From the IMG/VR virus record IMGVR_UViG_3300009706_001346, positions 1 to 21,473 of that record: a stretch of DNA of 21,473 nt; one strand, given 5' to 3'. Shown here piece by piece: positions 1-8,198 of this stretch. How positions within the stretch are numbered: position 1 is the stretch's first letter; each line of letters opens with the position of its first letter. The notes under the pieces were generated by a model. That model was not told the origin of the DNA, did no database searches, and saw only the letters and a program-made list of their open reading frames with translations. A program made the translations under genes and the position numbers. Origin of the DNA: a virus.

Positions 1-138
1 GCATCAACCAAGATCGTTGAGTCGTAGGCTTGGACATTCACCCCAATGTCAGCATCAACCAAGATCGTTGAGTCGTAGGCTTGGACATTCACCCCAATGT
101 CAGCATCAACCAAGATCGTTGAGTCGTAGGCTTGGACG
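1..138 (-). repeat. 51-bp tandem repeat in tail-fibre gene
   Basis: Two identical 51-bp units (1-51 and 52-102) are followed by a third that matches for about 36 bases before diverging. Each unit is 17 codons, so the reading frame is kept. On the minus strand a unit encodes VQAYDSTILVDADIGVN. The array continues off the left edge, so the copy number is unknown. Confidence 0.9.
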
Positions 139-983
139 TCGGTGCCGATCGCGAGGCCAAGCGTTGTGCGTTGTGCGCCGGCATTCGCGTCGTCAAGGAT
201 CGCTTCGCCGGCTGTTGTGATTGTGACCGCTGAAGTTACGCCGCCCGTAACCTTCAGGAGTCCCGAGTATGAACTAACGTCAGCTTCCAATCCGCCGTGT
301 TCATGAGCCACTGTTCCGCTGGTAATTTCGCTGCCTGCATGGTTGTGTGACACCTCGGCAAATGTTCCGCCGCTCGACAGGTCGGTGTCCCGGTCGCCCA
401 TCGTCAGGACGCGAGTCGTCCCAGTCGTGAGTCCATCGGCCTCGACGCGAACCAGCTTCGTTGCATCCACGCTACCTTTAACGAGCGATGTCGTGTCAAC
501 AACCGGAAGGGTCGCGGCAATCCCGAGTGCGTCACTAATGCCTCGCAAATGTGCCGTGAGATGATTGACGTCAGACGCCTCGGCCGGAGTTGTAGCCGGC
601 GTGTAGCTCGCTGGCGTGTAGTCAATGCCGAGGTGGTCACCGTTAATTTCATCCGAGCCACCCAAGACATGCGCGGCAGTGTGGGCGGTTGACGCAGCAC
701 CAATTGTGGTTCGCACGGCACCGGCATTCACGTCGTCCAGAATCGTCCGTGCGAAAGCCGTTAAGCCCGTTGCGGTTGCTGCCGAACCCGACGTAAAGTA
801 GACCATCGTGTCGGTCGCTGGTGTCACCCCAGTACGAATATACGTGAGGGGATTACCGAGCAACGCCGTGACGGTCGCTGCCTTCGATGCTGGCGTCCCG
901 CCTGGCGTATCGACGACGTACAATAGGTCATCAGTCGACGGGGATGTCAATAAGGTTAGCGCGGTCAGCTTCGCCTCGGCCAT
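1..983 (-). CDS. Tail-fibre-like protein, C-terminus missing
   Basis: The frame is open from an ATG at 983 to the window edge (327 codons), so the 3' end is missing. The start has a good ribosome site (GAGGAG, five bases before ATG). The N-terminus (MAEAKLTALTLL) leads into Ala/Thr/Gly-rich sequence with the motifs ILDDVNAGAVRTTIG and ILDDANAGAQRTTLG, then the tandem VQAYDSTILVDAD repeat. Repeats of the VQAYD type are common in the shafts of phage tail fibres and collar-like fibres, which is the main reason for the call. It is the most downstream gene seen in the virion operon, where receptor-binding proteins often lie. The receptor-binding tip would be in the missing part. Confidence 0.75.
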   Translation of the reverse strand, partial: MAEAKLTALTLLTSPSTDDLLYVVDTPGGTPASKAATVTALLGNPLTYIRTGVTPATDTMVYFTSGSAATATGLTAFARTILDDVNAGAVRTTIGAASTAHTAAHVLGGSDEINGDHLGIDYTPASYTPATTPAEASDVNHLTAHLRGISDALGIAATLPVVDTTSLVKGSVDATKLVRVEADGLTTGTTRVLTMGDRDTDLSSGGTFAEVSHNHAGSEITSGTVAHEHGGLEADVSSYSGLLKVTGGVTSAVTITTAGEAILDDANAGAQRTTLGLAIGTDVQAYDSTILVDADIGVNVQAYDSTILVDADIGVNVQAYDSTILVD

Positions 984-985
984 GA

Positions 986-1135
986 TTACTCCTCAAAGTC
1001 GATACGATTACCGTCTTCCATCAACAATGCAAAGCTGTCCTCAAGCAAGAGAACGCCATCCGCGCCTTCGCCATCATCAGAACCGAAAACTGCACTGTCG
1101 CCACCCAAACCGGAGTTACCAGAAATACCTGCCAT
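986..1135 (-). CDS. Small acidic virion-associated protein, 49 aa
   Basis: A 49-codon frame from ATG at 1135 to TAA at 986-988, ending two bases before the tail-fibre start. The N-terminal half is Gly/Ser/Asp-rich (MAGISGNSGLGGDSAVFG). The C-terminal half carries LLLEDSFALLMEDGNRIDFEE. Leu-Leu-Leu-Glu-Asp-rich tails like this recur in small phage structural proteins. The ribosome site (GGGTGAG) sits very close to the ATG and is weak, so the gene may depend on translation of its upstream neighbour. The stop region carries the GAGGAG used by the next gene, which supports an operonic arrangement. Function is unknown. Confidence 0.65.
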   Translation of the reverse strand: MAGISGNSGLGGDSAVFGSDDGEGADGVLLLEDSFALLMEDGNRIDFEE

Positions 1136-1149
1136 AGCTCACCCGTTTT

Positions 1150-1497
1150 CTATACACTCTGGACGTTGAGTTCGCCATCCGCCCCGCCATCGGCAAGCGT
1201 AATGACACACGCCTCGTTTGGCGTCTGGGCGTTGTGAATTCCACCACCCGGATAGTTCGCAAAAGGGATGAACCCAACACCCGCGTCAGTGATCTTGACT
1301 GACCACTTCGTCACGCCACCGAAAGCAATCGTGAGGCCGCCTCCGGTCGGCGCGGCCGCGTAAGACCACTGCAAGGACTGGATGACGTGGTACTCGCCGA
1401 CAGTAGATGCTCCCAACGTGATTACCGTTGGGTTCCCACTGGCAATCTGGTCGGCAGAGTTGGTGACGATCGCTTCGTCGTTGGCTTGGAGTAGCAT
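1150..1497 (-). CDS. Small beta-rich structural protein, 115 aa
   Basis: ATG at 1497 preceded by AAGGA eight bases upstream. The protein is rich in Gly, Ala, Thr and Val, with short hydrophobic stretches alternating with turns (for example TGGGLTIAFGGVTKWSVKI), suggesting a compact all-beta fold. There is no signal peptide or membrane segment. It lies between two other beta-rich proteins in the tail end of the virion operon, so a minor virion role (fibre base, decoration or tail component) is likely by context. I do not recognise a specific family. Confidence 0.7.
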   Translation of the reverse strand: MLLQANDEAIVTNSADQIASGNPTVITLGASTVGEYHVIQSLQWSYAAAPTGGGLTIAFGGVTKWSVKITDAGVGFIPFANYPGGGIHNAQTPNEACVITLADGGADGELNVQSV

Positions 1498-1554
1498 TGT
1501 CGAAGTCCTTGCAGTACGTCAGACACAGGTAACGAAACGGCGAAGCGGGGGTTC

Positions 1555-2307
1555 TTACAATGCGTCAGGGACGAGCGCGGAGATATCGGCACCGAGTTTC
1601 GTTTGGCCAGTTACGATCCAGCCGTTCGTTTCGACGTACCGGCAGGTGTAATACGCATCCTGCGTCAGTGCGAGTTCGTTTGTTGCGCCGACCGTGACGT
1701 CATTGACCGTGTGGGCCGCGACGGCAGAGATCAGTTCGCAGGCGGCACCCAAGACGTGAATCTGGATGACGTCACCAACAGTTGCGGCCGGCAGGCTGAT
1801 CTGCTTGGTTGCGCCGTTGCTGGTTGCCGTGACGTTTTTTGTACCCTGAGTGATGAGACCTGTGGTTCCACCACCAACTGTCGCCGTGATGGCTTCGGTG
1901 CCGTGATCCTGGACGCCATTGGCGTAGACGGTGGTCGGCGAAACGCCGGCCACACCGTCAGACTTAAGGACTCGCCAAGCGAATGCGGTTGTGCTGATTG
2001 CGACGGAAACGAACTGGACGAAAGAGCCAGCGGTCGTGAACGTCAGTGTCGTTGAACCCGCAGCGTCGAACGCCGTGGCTGGAGTGATGGCAACGTCACC
2101 ACCATCAGTCATGAAACATATCTCTAGCATCTCGCCGGCCACCTCGGGGTCGGAAAGAACGCGAGTCTCCGAACCGGCAGAGATAAGTTGCAGAACCATC
2201 CCCGAACCTTGGGGAGTGATCGTGCCGGCATCGCCCGGATCGTCCAGTCGGCCGTGTAACTTGAGTGCTTCTCGGTGACGAATGAACCATTGGCTGGGGT
2301 TGGACAC
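1555..2307 (-). CDS. Beta-rich virion structural protein, 250 aa
   Basis: The start is GTG at 2307, eight bases after AAGGAG, and that ribosome site overlaps the stop codon of the preceding gene. The N-terminal region contains RLDDPGDAGTI, then GAGSETRVLSDPEVAGE-like strands, a segment found in phage structural proteins as a repeated beta domain (from memory). The C-terminal half (about residues 125-250) reads like a second beta domain with two adjacent Tyr (AYYTCRY) and a GWIVTGQTKLG strand. Thr, Ala, Gly and Val dominate throughout. Position next to the adaptor-like gene suggests a tail or neck component. Exact role unknown. Confidence 0.72.
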   Translation of the reverse strand: MSNPSQWFIRHREALKLHGRLDDPGDAGTITPQGSGMVLQLISAGSETRVLSDPEVAGEMLEICFMTDGGDVAITPATAFDAAGSTTLTFTTAGSFVQFVSVAISTTAFAWRVLKSDGVAGVSPTTVYANGVQDHGTEAITATVGGGTTGLITQGTKNVTATSNGATKQISLPAATVGDVIQIHVLGAACELISAVAAHTVNDVTVGATNELALTQDAYYTCRYVETNGWIVTGQTKLGADISALVPDAL

Positions 2308-2319
2308 GGCTACTGCTCC

Positions 2320-4185
2320 TTAAAGTGATGTGTTGTCGAATGAAATTGTGTTGCCGTCGCGAATGTACTGGCCATCGCTGTTTATCGTGCTGGGGTCGCG
2401 ATTTCGCCCAAGTCGAGCGGGGGCCATTTCCGCCTGATCCATCTCGATCGAGGCCGCCATCAACTCGCGAAACCGTCCGGCTTGCGACTTGTCGACCAAC
2501 GAGATGCAACTTGCGAGTATTGTTTCTGAATGCTCAGAACCGCAGTAAGGAAATTCGCCGGTCAGTAATTCGACGGGGTCCACTTTGCAGCGATAAGTCA
2601 GCAAATAAACGTCATCGGGAGGCGGCCAAAAGAAGACTTCCCATCGCCTGCCGGTTGCAGCCACTAACGCCTTCGGTCTGAGTGAAGCGTATCGTGGCTG
2701 GTCGGTGGTTTCCCACCCCTGATACATCGAACGGATCCGGTTGTCGGGAATGATTTCGATCGGGCGATCGAGACCGTTGACTCCCGGCTGAAATGTGAAT
2801 GTCTGCGGGGCACTGAAGCCAGCAAAGTCACTCTCTAAGTCGTACTTCGTCTGCTGGACAATATAGGTCGTTAAGGCTGCGGAATCGGCCGCATCGGTCG
2901 TGTCCTCAAGTGTGACTTGCGTATTGCTTTCCCGCGTGTCGATCGCATAGGTGGTCCCGGAGATAACGATCTCGCCGCTCGCTGCCCATGTTGGGAATGT
3001 ACCGTCCACTGTGAGCGTGACGACGCCCGAGACGATCGTAACTGTTCCGGTTGAATAGGACGCCTTGGTCGACAATTCTTTCACCGGACGCATAAACGAC
3101 CACAGATGCGTCTTGTGCATCCCGTCTTGGGCCGGCATGTAGAACTGCTTCAGCCCACGCTGAATGAATGAATTGACGCGACGTTCGGTGTTGTGACCCC
3201 AAGTCTTGGCGTTCGCGCCAACATTGAGTGCGACACCAACCTCTTGTGCCAACCAATCGTAGGATCCGATTGTGACGGCCGTATTTCGGTAACTCTTGCC
3301 GTCGATGCGGCTGGCTCGCTTATCGATTTGCACAGAAGCGGCCATTCGGGCTTGGAATGCAGCCCCATGAACGCCCGATGTGCCGTCGACCTTGATCTCC
3401 GCTGCGGCCAAGCACGACTCAAGGATTGTGTCTGAGTGCGCCAACCCACCGAGCGGATACTTGTTCGTCGGCGTCATCTTGCTGGGGGCGATTTTGTAGC
3501 TGTACTCGGCGACGTATGTGGCATCTGGTGTGGGGTAAAAGATTGCCTCGAATCGCTGCCCGTCCGTCTGGTCAATCGCCTTTGGTCGAGTAGCAACGTA
3601 TTGGGGAGCGCCCGTCACGTTGTCCTGTGCCCGCATGGCTTGCAGTTCGGGCACCGACACAATTTGAATAGGTTCCTGAATGACGCCCACCCCATACGTT
3701 ATGTGCGACAAAACCTGATCGAAATTGTCTGGCAGATCGTAATCGAACCCTTCCGCCACAGTGAGGCTTAACGCCGTGGCCGGATTCAGGAACGACCAGA
3801 CATAAGGCGTCTTGTGTTCTGAGTTCTCGCCCATCGGCACCGGGGCGTAGAAGCTCCGCTGGCCGGACTTGATGCAGTCTGTGACCGCATCGTAGCCGGG
3901 TTCTTCGGTTTGGAGTAGGACGTAGGCTGTGGGGCCGGCATCCGTTACAGATGTGTCGTCGAGCGTGATGGCTGTATCGCCACCGCGAGAAGCGACTGTG
4001 TAGCCCACGCCGCCGAGATCCACTGTGCCAGCCGCCGCCCACGTCGGGAACGTACCGCCCGTAAGCGTGACGACCCCTGACGATATGGCAAAAGTGCCAG
4101 CCGAGTAGGTGCGACCGAGACCGAGAAGTCGCATGACGTCTCGGCAGCATGTCGCATAATCAACGGATAGTGTGGACTCAGCCAA
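2320..4185 (-). CDS. Head-tail adaptor-like protein with internal duplication
   Basis: The start is TTG at 4185, five bases after GGAGGT, overlapping the end of the upstream gene by 8 bases. The 621-residue protein contains two copies of an adaptor-like unit. Copy A has RSFYAP (110-115), HKTPYVWSFLNP (124-135), YDLPDNFDQV, APQYVATRPKA (193-203) and SDTILESCLAAAE (251-263). Copy B has KQFYMP (346-351), HKTHLWSFMRP, a QPRYASLRPKA match and SETILASCISL. This pattern (FY.P, WSFL.P, P.Y.A.RP, then a helix with CLAAAE) resembles podovirus-type head-tail adaptors or tail tubular proteins that connect portal to tail. Each copy also carries a small beta module (SGVVTLT at 36 and 386, then GTFPTWAA). 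Assignment is by pattern and gene order; a structural comparison is needed for certainty. Confidence 0.65.
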   Translation of the reverse strand: MAESTLSVDYATCCRDVMRLLGLGRTYSAGTFAISSGVVTLTGGTFPTWAAAGTVDLGGVGYTVASRGGDTAITLDDTSVTDAGPTAYVLLQTEEPGYDAVTDCIKSGQRSFYAPVPMGENSEHKTPYVWSFLNPATALSLTVAEGFDYDLPDNFDQVLSHITYGVGVIQEPIQIVSVPELQAMRAQDNVTGAPQYVATRPKAIDQTDGQRFEAIFYPTPDATYVAEYSYKIAPSKMTPTNKYPLGGLAHSDTILESCLAAAEIKVDGTSGVHGAAFQARMAASVQIDKRASRIDGKSYRNTAVTIGSYDWLAQEVGVALNVGANAKTWGHNTERRVNSFIQRGLKQFYMPAQDGMHKTHLWSFMRPVKELSTKASYSTGTVTIVSGVVTLTVDGTFPTWAASGEIVISGTTYAIDTRESNTQVTLEDTTDAADSAALTTYIVQQTKYDLESDFAGFSAPQTFTFQPGVNGLDRPIEIIPDNRIRSMYQGWETTDQPRYASLRPKALVAATGRRWEVFFWPPPDDVYLLTYRCKVDPVELLTGEFPYCGSEHSETILASCISLVDKSQAGRFRELMAASIEMDQAEMAPARLGRNRDPSTINSDGQYIRDGNTISFDNTSL

Positions 4186-4948
4186 CGGCTACCTCCAGAT
4201 TCATGTCGACAAGCGGAGGGGCGTCATCTGGCGACTTGCGAACGTGACCCAAGTCGACGATCCGATACGCCTTGTCATCCTCATTGAAGTGGATCCTGGC
4301 CTTGCCGGCGCTGTCGCCACCGAGGACCAACACAAGTTCCCCGTCAGCCTGTTCTTGGCCGGGCACCGCAACCATGACCCTTGTGCCCACCTCAACTTCA
4401 CTCCAGAGCATTTGGGCTTGATTCGGCGAAGGTCGCGGCGCGGCCGGCTCGTCACTCAATGACTCGTCGCCAGTGAGTTCAGGTTCCGGCTCAAGTTCTT
4501 CGGCCGTAACTTCTGTGGTTGTGAAGGTCTCGACGACCAGTGGTGCCGGTGGCTGGGCAGGAATATCGAGACTGACGAAATCTGCATCCACATCAGTCTC
4601 GGGGTTCGAGTCGCCCTGAATGGAGATTCGCAGTAGCCCGAACGACAAGCCTTTGTGCGGAAAGACGAACGTGCCTACGAGTTGTTGCGTTCCACTCTGG
4701 TACAGAATTGGAGTTCCCGGCTCCACGTCGTCCCATCCCGAAACCTGATCGGGCGACAATTCGACAGCGCCCGATTCGACGGCGATTGTGATGAGCGCAC
4801 CGTAGTGGTGCGGTGCCATCGGGCCGGAACTTCGGCGTTGCCATGCCTTGAAGTACAGCTTGGCTTTATCGGTGACCGACTGTGGAAGTTCTCCCGTGCA
4901 ATTGCAGAGTAATTTCAACTCTGCAATGTCTTGTGCGTGTAGTTCCAT
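4178..4948 (-). CDS. Virion-operon protein with acidic Pro/Glu linker
   Basis: An in-frame ATG exists at 4963, but only the ATG at 4948 has a ribosome site (GCGGGGA, about seven bases upstream), so I start there (256 aa). The N-terminal part (MELHAQDIAELKLLCNC) is helical with a Cys pair. The middle is a roughly 60-residue Glu/Pro/Thr linker (TTTEVTAEELEPEPELTGDE). The C-terminal 75 residues look like a small beta barrel (WSEVEVGTRVMVAVPG, ELVLVLGGDSAGKARI). It is the first gene after the intrinsic terminator at 4971-5012 and overlaps the adaptor gene by 8 bases. I do not recognise a family; a neck or tail role is only suggested by position. Confidence 0.65.
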   Translation of the reverse strand: MELHAQDIAELKLLCNCTGELPQSVTDKAKLYFKAWQRRSSGPMAPHHYGALITIAVESGAVELSPDQVSGWDDVEPGTPILYQSGTQQLVGTFVFPHKGLSFGLLRISIQGDSNPETDVDADFVSLDIPAQPPAPLVVETFTTTEVTAEELEPEPELTGDESLSDEPAAPRPSPNQAQMLWSEVEVGTRVMVAVPGQEQADGELVLVLGGDSAGKARIHFNEDDKAYRIVDLGHVRKSPDDAPPLVDMNLEVAVG

Positions 4949-4970
4949 CGAAATTCCCCGCATAAAACTG

Positions 4971-5012
4971 AAAACAAGAAAACGGGGCGGCGGGAATTAC
5001 CCGCCGTCCCGT
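4971..5012 (-). terminator. Intrinsic terminator after lectin-like gene
   Basis: Read on the minus strand, ACGGG, one mismatch, CGGCGGG, a five-base loop (TAATT), then CCCGCCG, a mismatch and CCCGT, followed directly by a T-rich tract (TTTCTTGTTTT). That is 12 base pairs with one internal mismatch plus a U tract. It sits 13 bases after the stop of the gene at 5025, separating capsid genes from tail genes. It would make head protein more abundant than downstream products unless read through. Confidence 0.85.
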
Positions 5013-5024
5013 CAGTTAGAGTTA

Positions 5025-5777
5025 CTAGGAATCGAATTCTTGGGCACAACTGTACCAGTCGATGTGGGTGATCGGATCGGCTGTTCCGTCCGACTGACAC
5101 ACGAACGACGGCTTCATCCCGACGATCGGAATGTTCGCAGTCGCCACGTTGATGCCTGTGGTGGCGATCTTCGCGCCGTCCACATACCACTCGACCTTGT
5201 CGATCCCGGTGACCTTGAATCCCAGCTTGACCCAAGTGCCATCAACGAGAGTGTTGGTGGTAACGCCCGTGTGGGCCGCCGAAGCATTCTCGGAGTTTCC
5301 GAGCAGGATCATGTTGTCGGTGATCGATCCGAAACCAATGTGGTTAGCGGACGTGTTTGCGCTACCGGCGATGATCGAGGTGTCGTATTCCGACAACCCA
5401 ACAAAGAACTCCGGGCCAGCCGACGCAACATCGACTACCTTCAAGCGAGTTTCAAACCAGATGACACTGTCAGCCTTGGGCGTAATGAACGACCCAGTTG
5501 CGCCAGCGGTCTGGACGTTGGCACCCTGAGTCACTGTCGAACTGGCACAGTCGAGAAGGGCAACGCCGCCAATGGCGTCGTCCAGAGCGAAAGTACCGGA
5601 CGAACCCGCTTGGGTCGTAAGATACCGTTCGGCCAGAAGATCCTCAGTGAAATCGTCCTCAATGAGAACGCCACGAACGAAATCGTCTTTGATTTCGAGT
5701 CGCGGGCAGCCGTGCCACAAGTTATTGGAGCGACCGCGACCTTCGCCGTCCGAGTCGCTGAATTTTACGATGGTCAT
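5025..5777 (-). CDS. Lectin-fold-like virion protein
   Basis: ATG at 5777 preceded by GGAGGG about six bases upstream. After a short N-terminal acidic region (about residues 1-45), the sequence resembles the concanavalin-A-like or LamG jellyroll found in phage head and tail accessory proteins: IWFETRLKVVDV (about 105-116), EFFVGLSEYDTSI, NHIGFG, GTWVKLGFKV and KVEWYVDGAKIATTGI, the last matching the WYVDG strand typical of the fold. It lies directly after the major capsid gene and before a strong terminator, a common place for decoration proteins or head fibres. The ligand, if any, is unknown, and catalytic activity is not suggested. Confidence 0.7.
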   Translation of the reverse strand: MTIVKFSDSDGEGRGRSNNLWHGCPRLEIKDDFVRGVLIEDDFTEDLLAERYLTTQAGSSGTFALDDAIGGVALLDCASSTVTQGANVQTAGATGSFITPKADSVIWFETRLKVVDVASAGPEFFVGLSEYDTSIIAGSANTSANHIGFGSITDNMILLGNSENASAAHTGVTTNTLVDGTWVKLGFKVTGIDKVEWYVDGAKIATTGINVATANIPIVGMKPSFVCQSDGTADPITHIDWYSCAQEFDS

Positions 5778-5836
5778 AATTGACCCTCCTGATCTTTCTT
5801 AATTGACAGAACAAAACAAAACGAAACGAAGCGGAC

Positions 5837-6895
5837 TCAGGCGACGTGGAGAACGAAGTTTTGGCGTCGGTCATTGCACCGCAGGTTGCAGGAAGAATCA
5901 ACATGCACGACGCGGACGTTGTGCTGGTTGTCCTTCTTCTGCGGCTTGGTCCGAACCATGTCCTTACCCTTCAGGAAAGCAAAGTCCATCGTATTCCAAT
6001 TCACGCCGTAGAGCGGATTGGCCGAGTCGTATCCGTCCTGCGTGGAGTGGGTCAGTTCGGGAATCCACTGCAAGGGAACACCCTTGAATGTTGGACGACC
6101 TTTGGCACCTGTTCCCGCGAGGTCCGACAGGTTGTCGTTTCGCGCGTCGAGGAACTGCTGGGCCGCTTCGTAGACCGAGTAGGTCGTGTAGAACATCCAG
6201 TCTGGGTCGCCGCCGCCGTTCTGCGGGAACTGATGCGGTGACTCGAAGTGCGTAAACTCAGTTGCCTTAAGCCACTTGGAAATCAGGTCGTTCCGCGTCA
6301 CTGAGACATACGCACCGGAGTAGTTCGACCAGTTGATATACGTTCCGGTCGAGACGCCACCCGCACCGGCAGCGAAACCACTCGGGTCGCCACCATTGAA
6401 GCCGACCGTCGCGTTCTTCTGCAACCAAAACGGGATGCCGGAGAGCGGACGTTTCGCCAAGGTTGAGGATGAGGGGGCCGACCAGAATGCCGACTCCAAA
6501 CCCTCGTAGAGATTCGAGTACATCGAATGCTCTCGCATGACAATCAGATCGATGATAATCTCGCGATTGCCCCCTTGGAATTCCTCCTCGTTAATATCAT
6601 AAACATAATTGCTGGTCGCGATCGCCCAGGGCTGCTCGGCACCGACCGCCAAGTTCTTCACATCGTACTCGTCGACCGAGTACAGGTTCGTCCAGCGAAA
6701 CGCATCCGTGTTCGAGACTTGGAGTTTCCAAGTCTGCTTCGGAGTCGCCTTCGTTGGCGCTTTTTTGGCTTTCAGCCATCGCGATGCAACGGAGTATCGC
6801 TGGTTGTTGAGACTGAGGTCGACCCACTTCGCACGGTCGGCCTTATTGTAGGTCAGTTCGACAAGGTCGTCGATTGCGTCGGGCATGAGGCCCAT
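5837..6895 (-). CDS. Major capsid protein
   Basis: ATG at 6895 has AAAGGTG seven bases upstream and encodes 352 residues. Recognisable landmarks of a phage coat-protein family, from memory, are SGIPFWLQKN and GFNGGDPSG near the middle, YINWSNYSGAYVSV, NDNLSDLAGTG, RPTFKGVPLQWIPEL, NPLYGVNW, and a C-terminus with QHNVRVVHVDSS, then NLRCNDRRQNFVL. These fit an HK97-like coat protein in a group common in environmental podovirus-like phages. Its place between a scaffold-like gene and a decoration-like gene agrees. No separate prohead protease is visible in the window, so any maturation cleavage would need another gene or does not occur. Confidence 0.85.
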   Translation of the reverse strand: MGLMPDAIDDLVELTYNKADRAKWVDLSLNNQRYSVASRWLKAKKAPTKATPKQTWKLQVSNTDAFRWTNLYSVDEYDVKNLAVGAEQPWAIATSNYVYDINEEEFQGGNREIIIDLIVMREHSMYSNLYEGLESAFWSAPSSSTLAKRPLSGIPFWLQKNATVGFNGGDPSGFAAGAGGVSTGTYINWSNYSGAYVSVTRNDLISKWLKATEFTHFESPHQFPQNGGGDPDWMFYTTYSVYEAAQQFLDARNDNLSDLAGTGAKGRPTFKGVPLQWIPELTHSTQDGYDSANPLYGVNWNTMDFAFLKGKDMVRTKPQKKDNQHNVRVVHVDSSCNLRCNDRRQNFVLHVA

Positions 6896-6929
6896 GATTA
6901 AGCACCTTTCTTATTGATGCACACCAGCG

Positions 6930-8198
6930 TTAGGGAAGGTTGTTGTCGTTGAAGAACGCGACAAAGTCGGGGTCGTCAGCGAAGTCGCCATCCCACGGAA
7001 CATCTTCCCGAGCGGTCGTTGACTGCCCGGAACCCATGATTCGCTTGTTCTGCTTTTTCACGGACGCCGTAACGGCCGTTCGTTGCTGGTGCGCGATTTG
7101 ATTAGGAAATGCCAACTGGAGAGATCGTTGAACGAGTTCCGCGTTCATGTCCGATGGCCGGTTGGTCGAATAAAGACCAGCCTGCAATGACATTGCTTCG
7201 CGGTACAACAACTCAAAATTCGCGTTCTGTTCTTCGGTGGCGGTTTCGCCATCTCCAAACAGTTCGGTCTGATCGAGTTGATTTACTCCTTCAAAAAACT
7301 GATCCAATTCGGCATTGTTTTTAACTTGCTGATCTTGCTCCTCACGACCAATAACGTGATCGTAAACAGCCTTTAGGTCACCCTGTTGCTGATCGAACCT
7401 CGATTGCATCTCCCTCTGAGCGGCGTCTTGTGCCACTCGGTTGGAGTACATATCCGTCAGTTCAGCCAGGATGGATTCGTCATGGCCGTCTTCCCGAAGT
7501 GCCTGTATTCTCGCCGCGAACTCCGGCTTTGATTCCGGTTCAACGCCTTGAGGTGCAGGTTGGCCTGCGGGATTAGGCTGTTGTTGTTGTTGCTGCTGCT
7601 GCCACTGTTGTTGCTGCCACTGTTGTTGCTGCCACTGTTGTTGCTGCCACTGTTGTTGCTCTGGCGTTAGCTGCTGCTCTGGCGTTAGCTGCTCCTGCTG
7701 TTGCTGCTCCTGCTGTTGCTGCTCAGGATTAACATCGGGCGGTAATTGTTCTCGACCGACGTTCGCTAACGCCCGGTCTTGAAGTGCCAACGCCCGCTCA
7801 AACTCTTCAACGCTCTCGAATCCGGCCACCTCGTCGGCAGCCATTCCTCGATCTTGCGCCAAGGACAGAATCTTCTGCCCCTCTTCGCTGACTTCAGCGG
7901 CGGGAGTTGTGTCGGCGGAAGTTTCATCGCCAACAACAGGTTTGTTGCCCCCTACTTCGCCGGCCGGACTTTCATCGGCAGACTTAGGGGACGTTTCTTT
8001 TGGTTCTGGAGTCGAATCCGGTGTATTTTCTGAATCAGGACTGGTGCCCAGTTCCGCTTCAGGCTCGGGTTCACCGCCCGGCCCATCGCTGGAAAAGTAG
8101 TGGTCGACCGCGGACGCACTTGCATCGTGTTCGACGGCAGCCGAACCAACCTCGGCCTCGTTACCAGCTTCTTCTTGTTTGATCGGTTTCAAAAACAT
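6930..8198 (-). CDS. Scaffold-like protein with Gln-rich repeat tract
   Basis: ATG at 8198 follows the upstream TAG with no gap (TAGATG) and has a GGGGGG tract about nine bases upstream. The 422-residue protein is highly acidic and Pro/Ser/Thr-rich for the first 110 residues. A helical stretch follows (SLAQDRGMAADEVAGFESVEEFERAL, in two parts), then a Gln-rich tract (about 155-215) with four WQQQQ units. The C-terminal helical part (about 225-390) is charged. Composition, length and the place immediately before the major capsid gene are those of an internal scaffolding protein, though sequence similarity is not expected to be diagnostic. The last residues, DFADDPDFVAFFNDNN, form an acidic-aromatic tail that could contact the coat protein. 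Confidence 0.7.
   Translation of the reverse strand: MFLKPIKQEEAGNEAEVGSAAVEHDASASAVDHYFSSDGPGGEPEPEAELGTSPDSENTPDSTPEPKETSPKSADESPAGEVGGNKPVVGDETSADTTPAAEVSEEGQKILSLAQDRGMAADEVAGFESVEEFERALALQDRALANVGREQLPPDVNPEQQQQEQQQQEQLTPEQQLTPEQQQWQQQQWQQQQWQQQQWQQQQQQQQPNPAGQPAPQGVEPESKPEFAARIQALREDGHDESILAELTDMYSNRVAQDAAQREMQSRFDQQQGDLKAVYDHVIGREEQDQQVKNNAELDQFFEGVNQLDQTELFGDGETATEEQNANFELLYREAMSLQAGLYSTNRPSDMNAELVQRSLQLAFPNQIAHQQRTAVTASVKKQNKRIMGSGQSTTAREDVPWDGDFADDPDFVAFFNDNNLP
7577..7732 (-). repeat. In-frame short tandem repeats encoding Gln tract
   Basis: On the plus strand, the 15-mer GCCACTGTTGTTGCT is repeated exactly four times (7601-7660). It is flanked by TTG/CTG triplets and by a second repeat around CTCTGGCGTTAGCTG (two copies). 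On the coding strand this gives WQQQQ units and LTPEQQ units. All period lengths are multiples of three, so copy-number changes keep the frame. Confidence 0.9.

Noticed and set aside
5879-5885. Seventh CCGCAGG mini-hairpin
   Set aside because: Lies in the capsid gene and only one of the two flanking pairs can form; same for 11400-11406, where none form.
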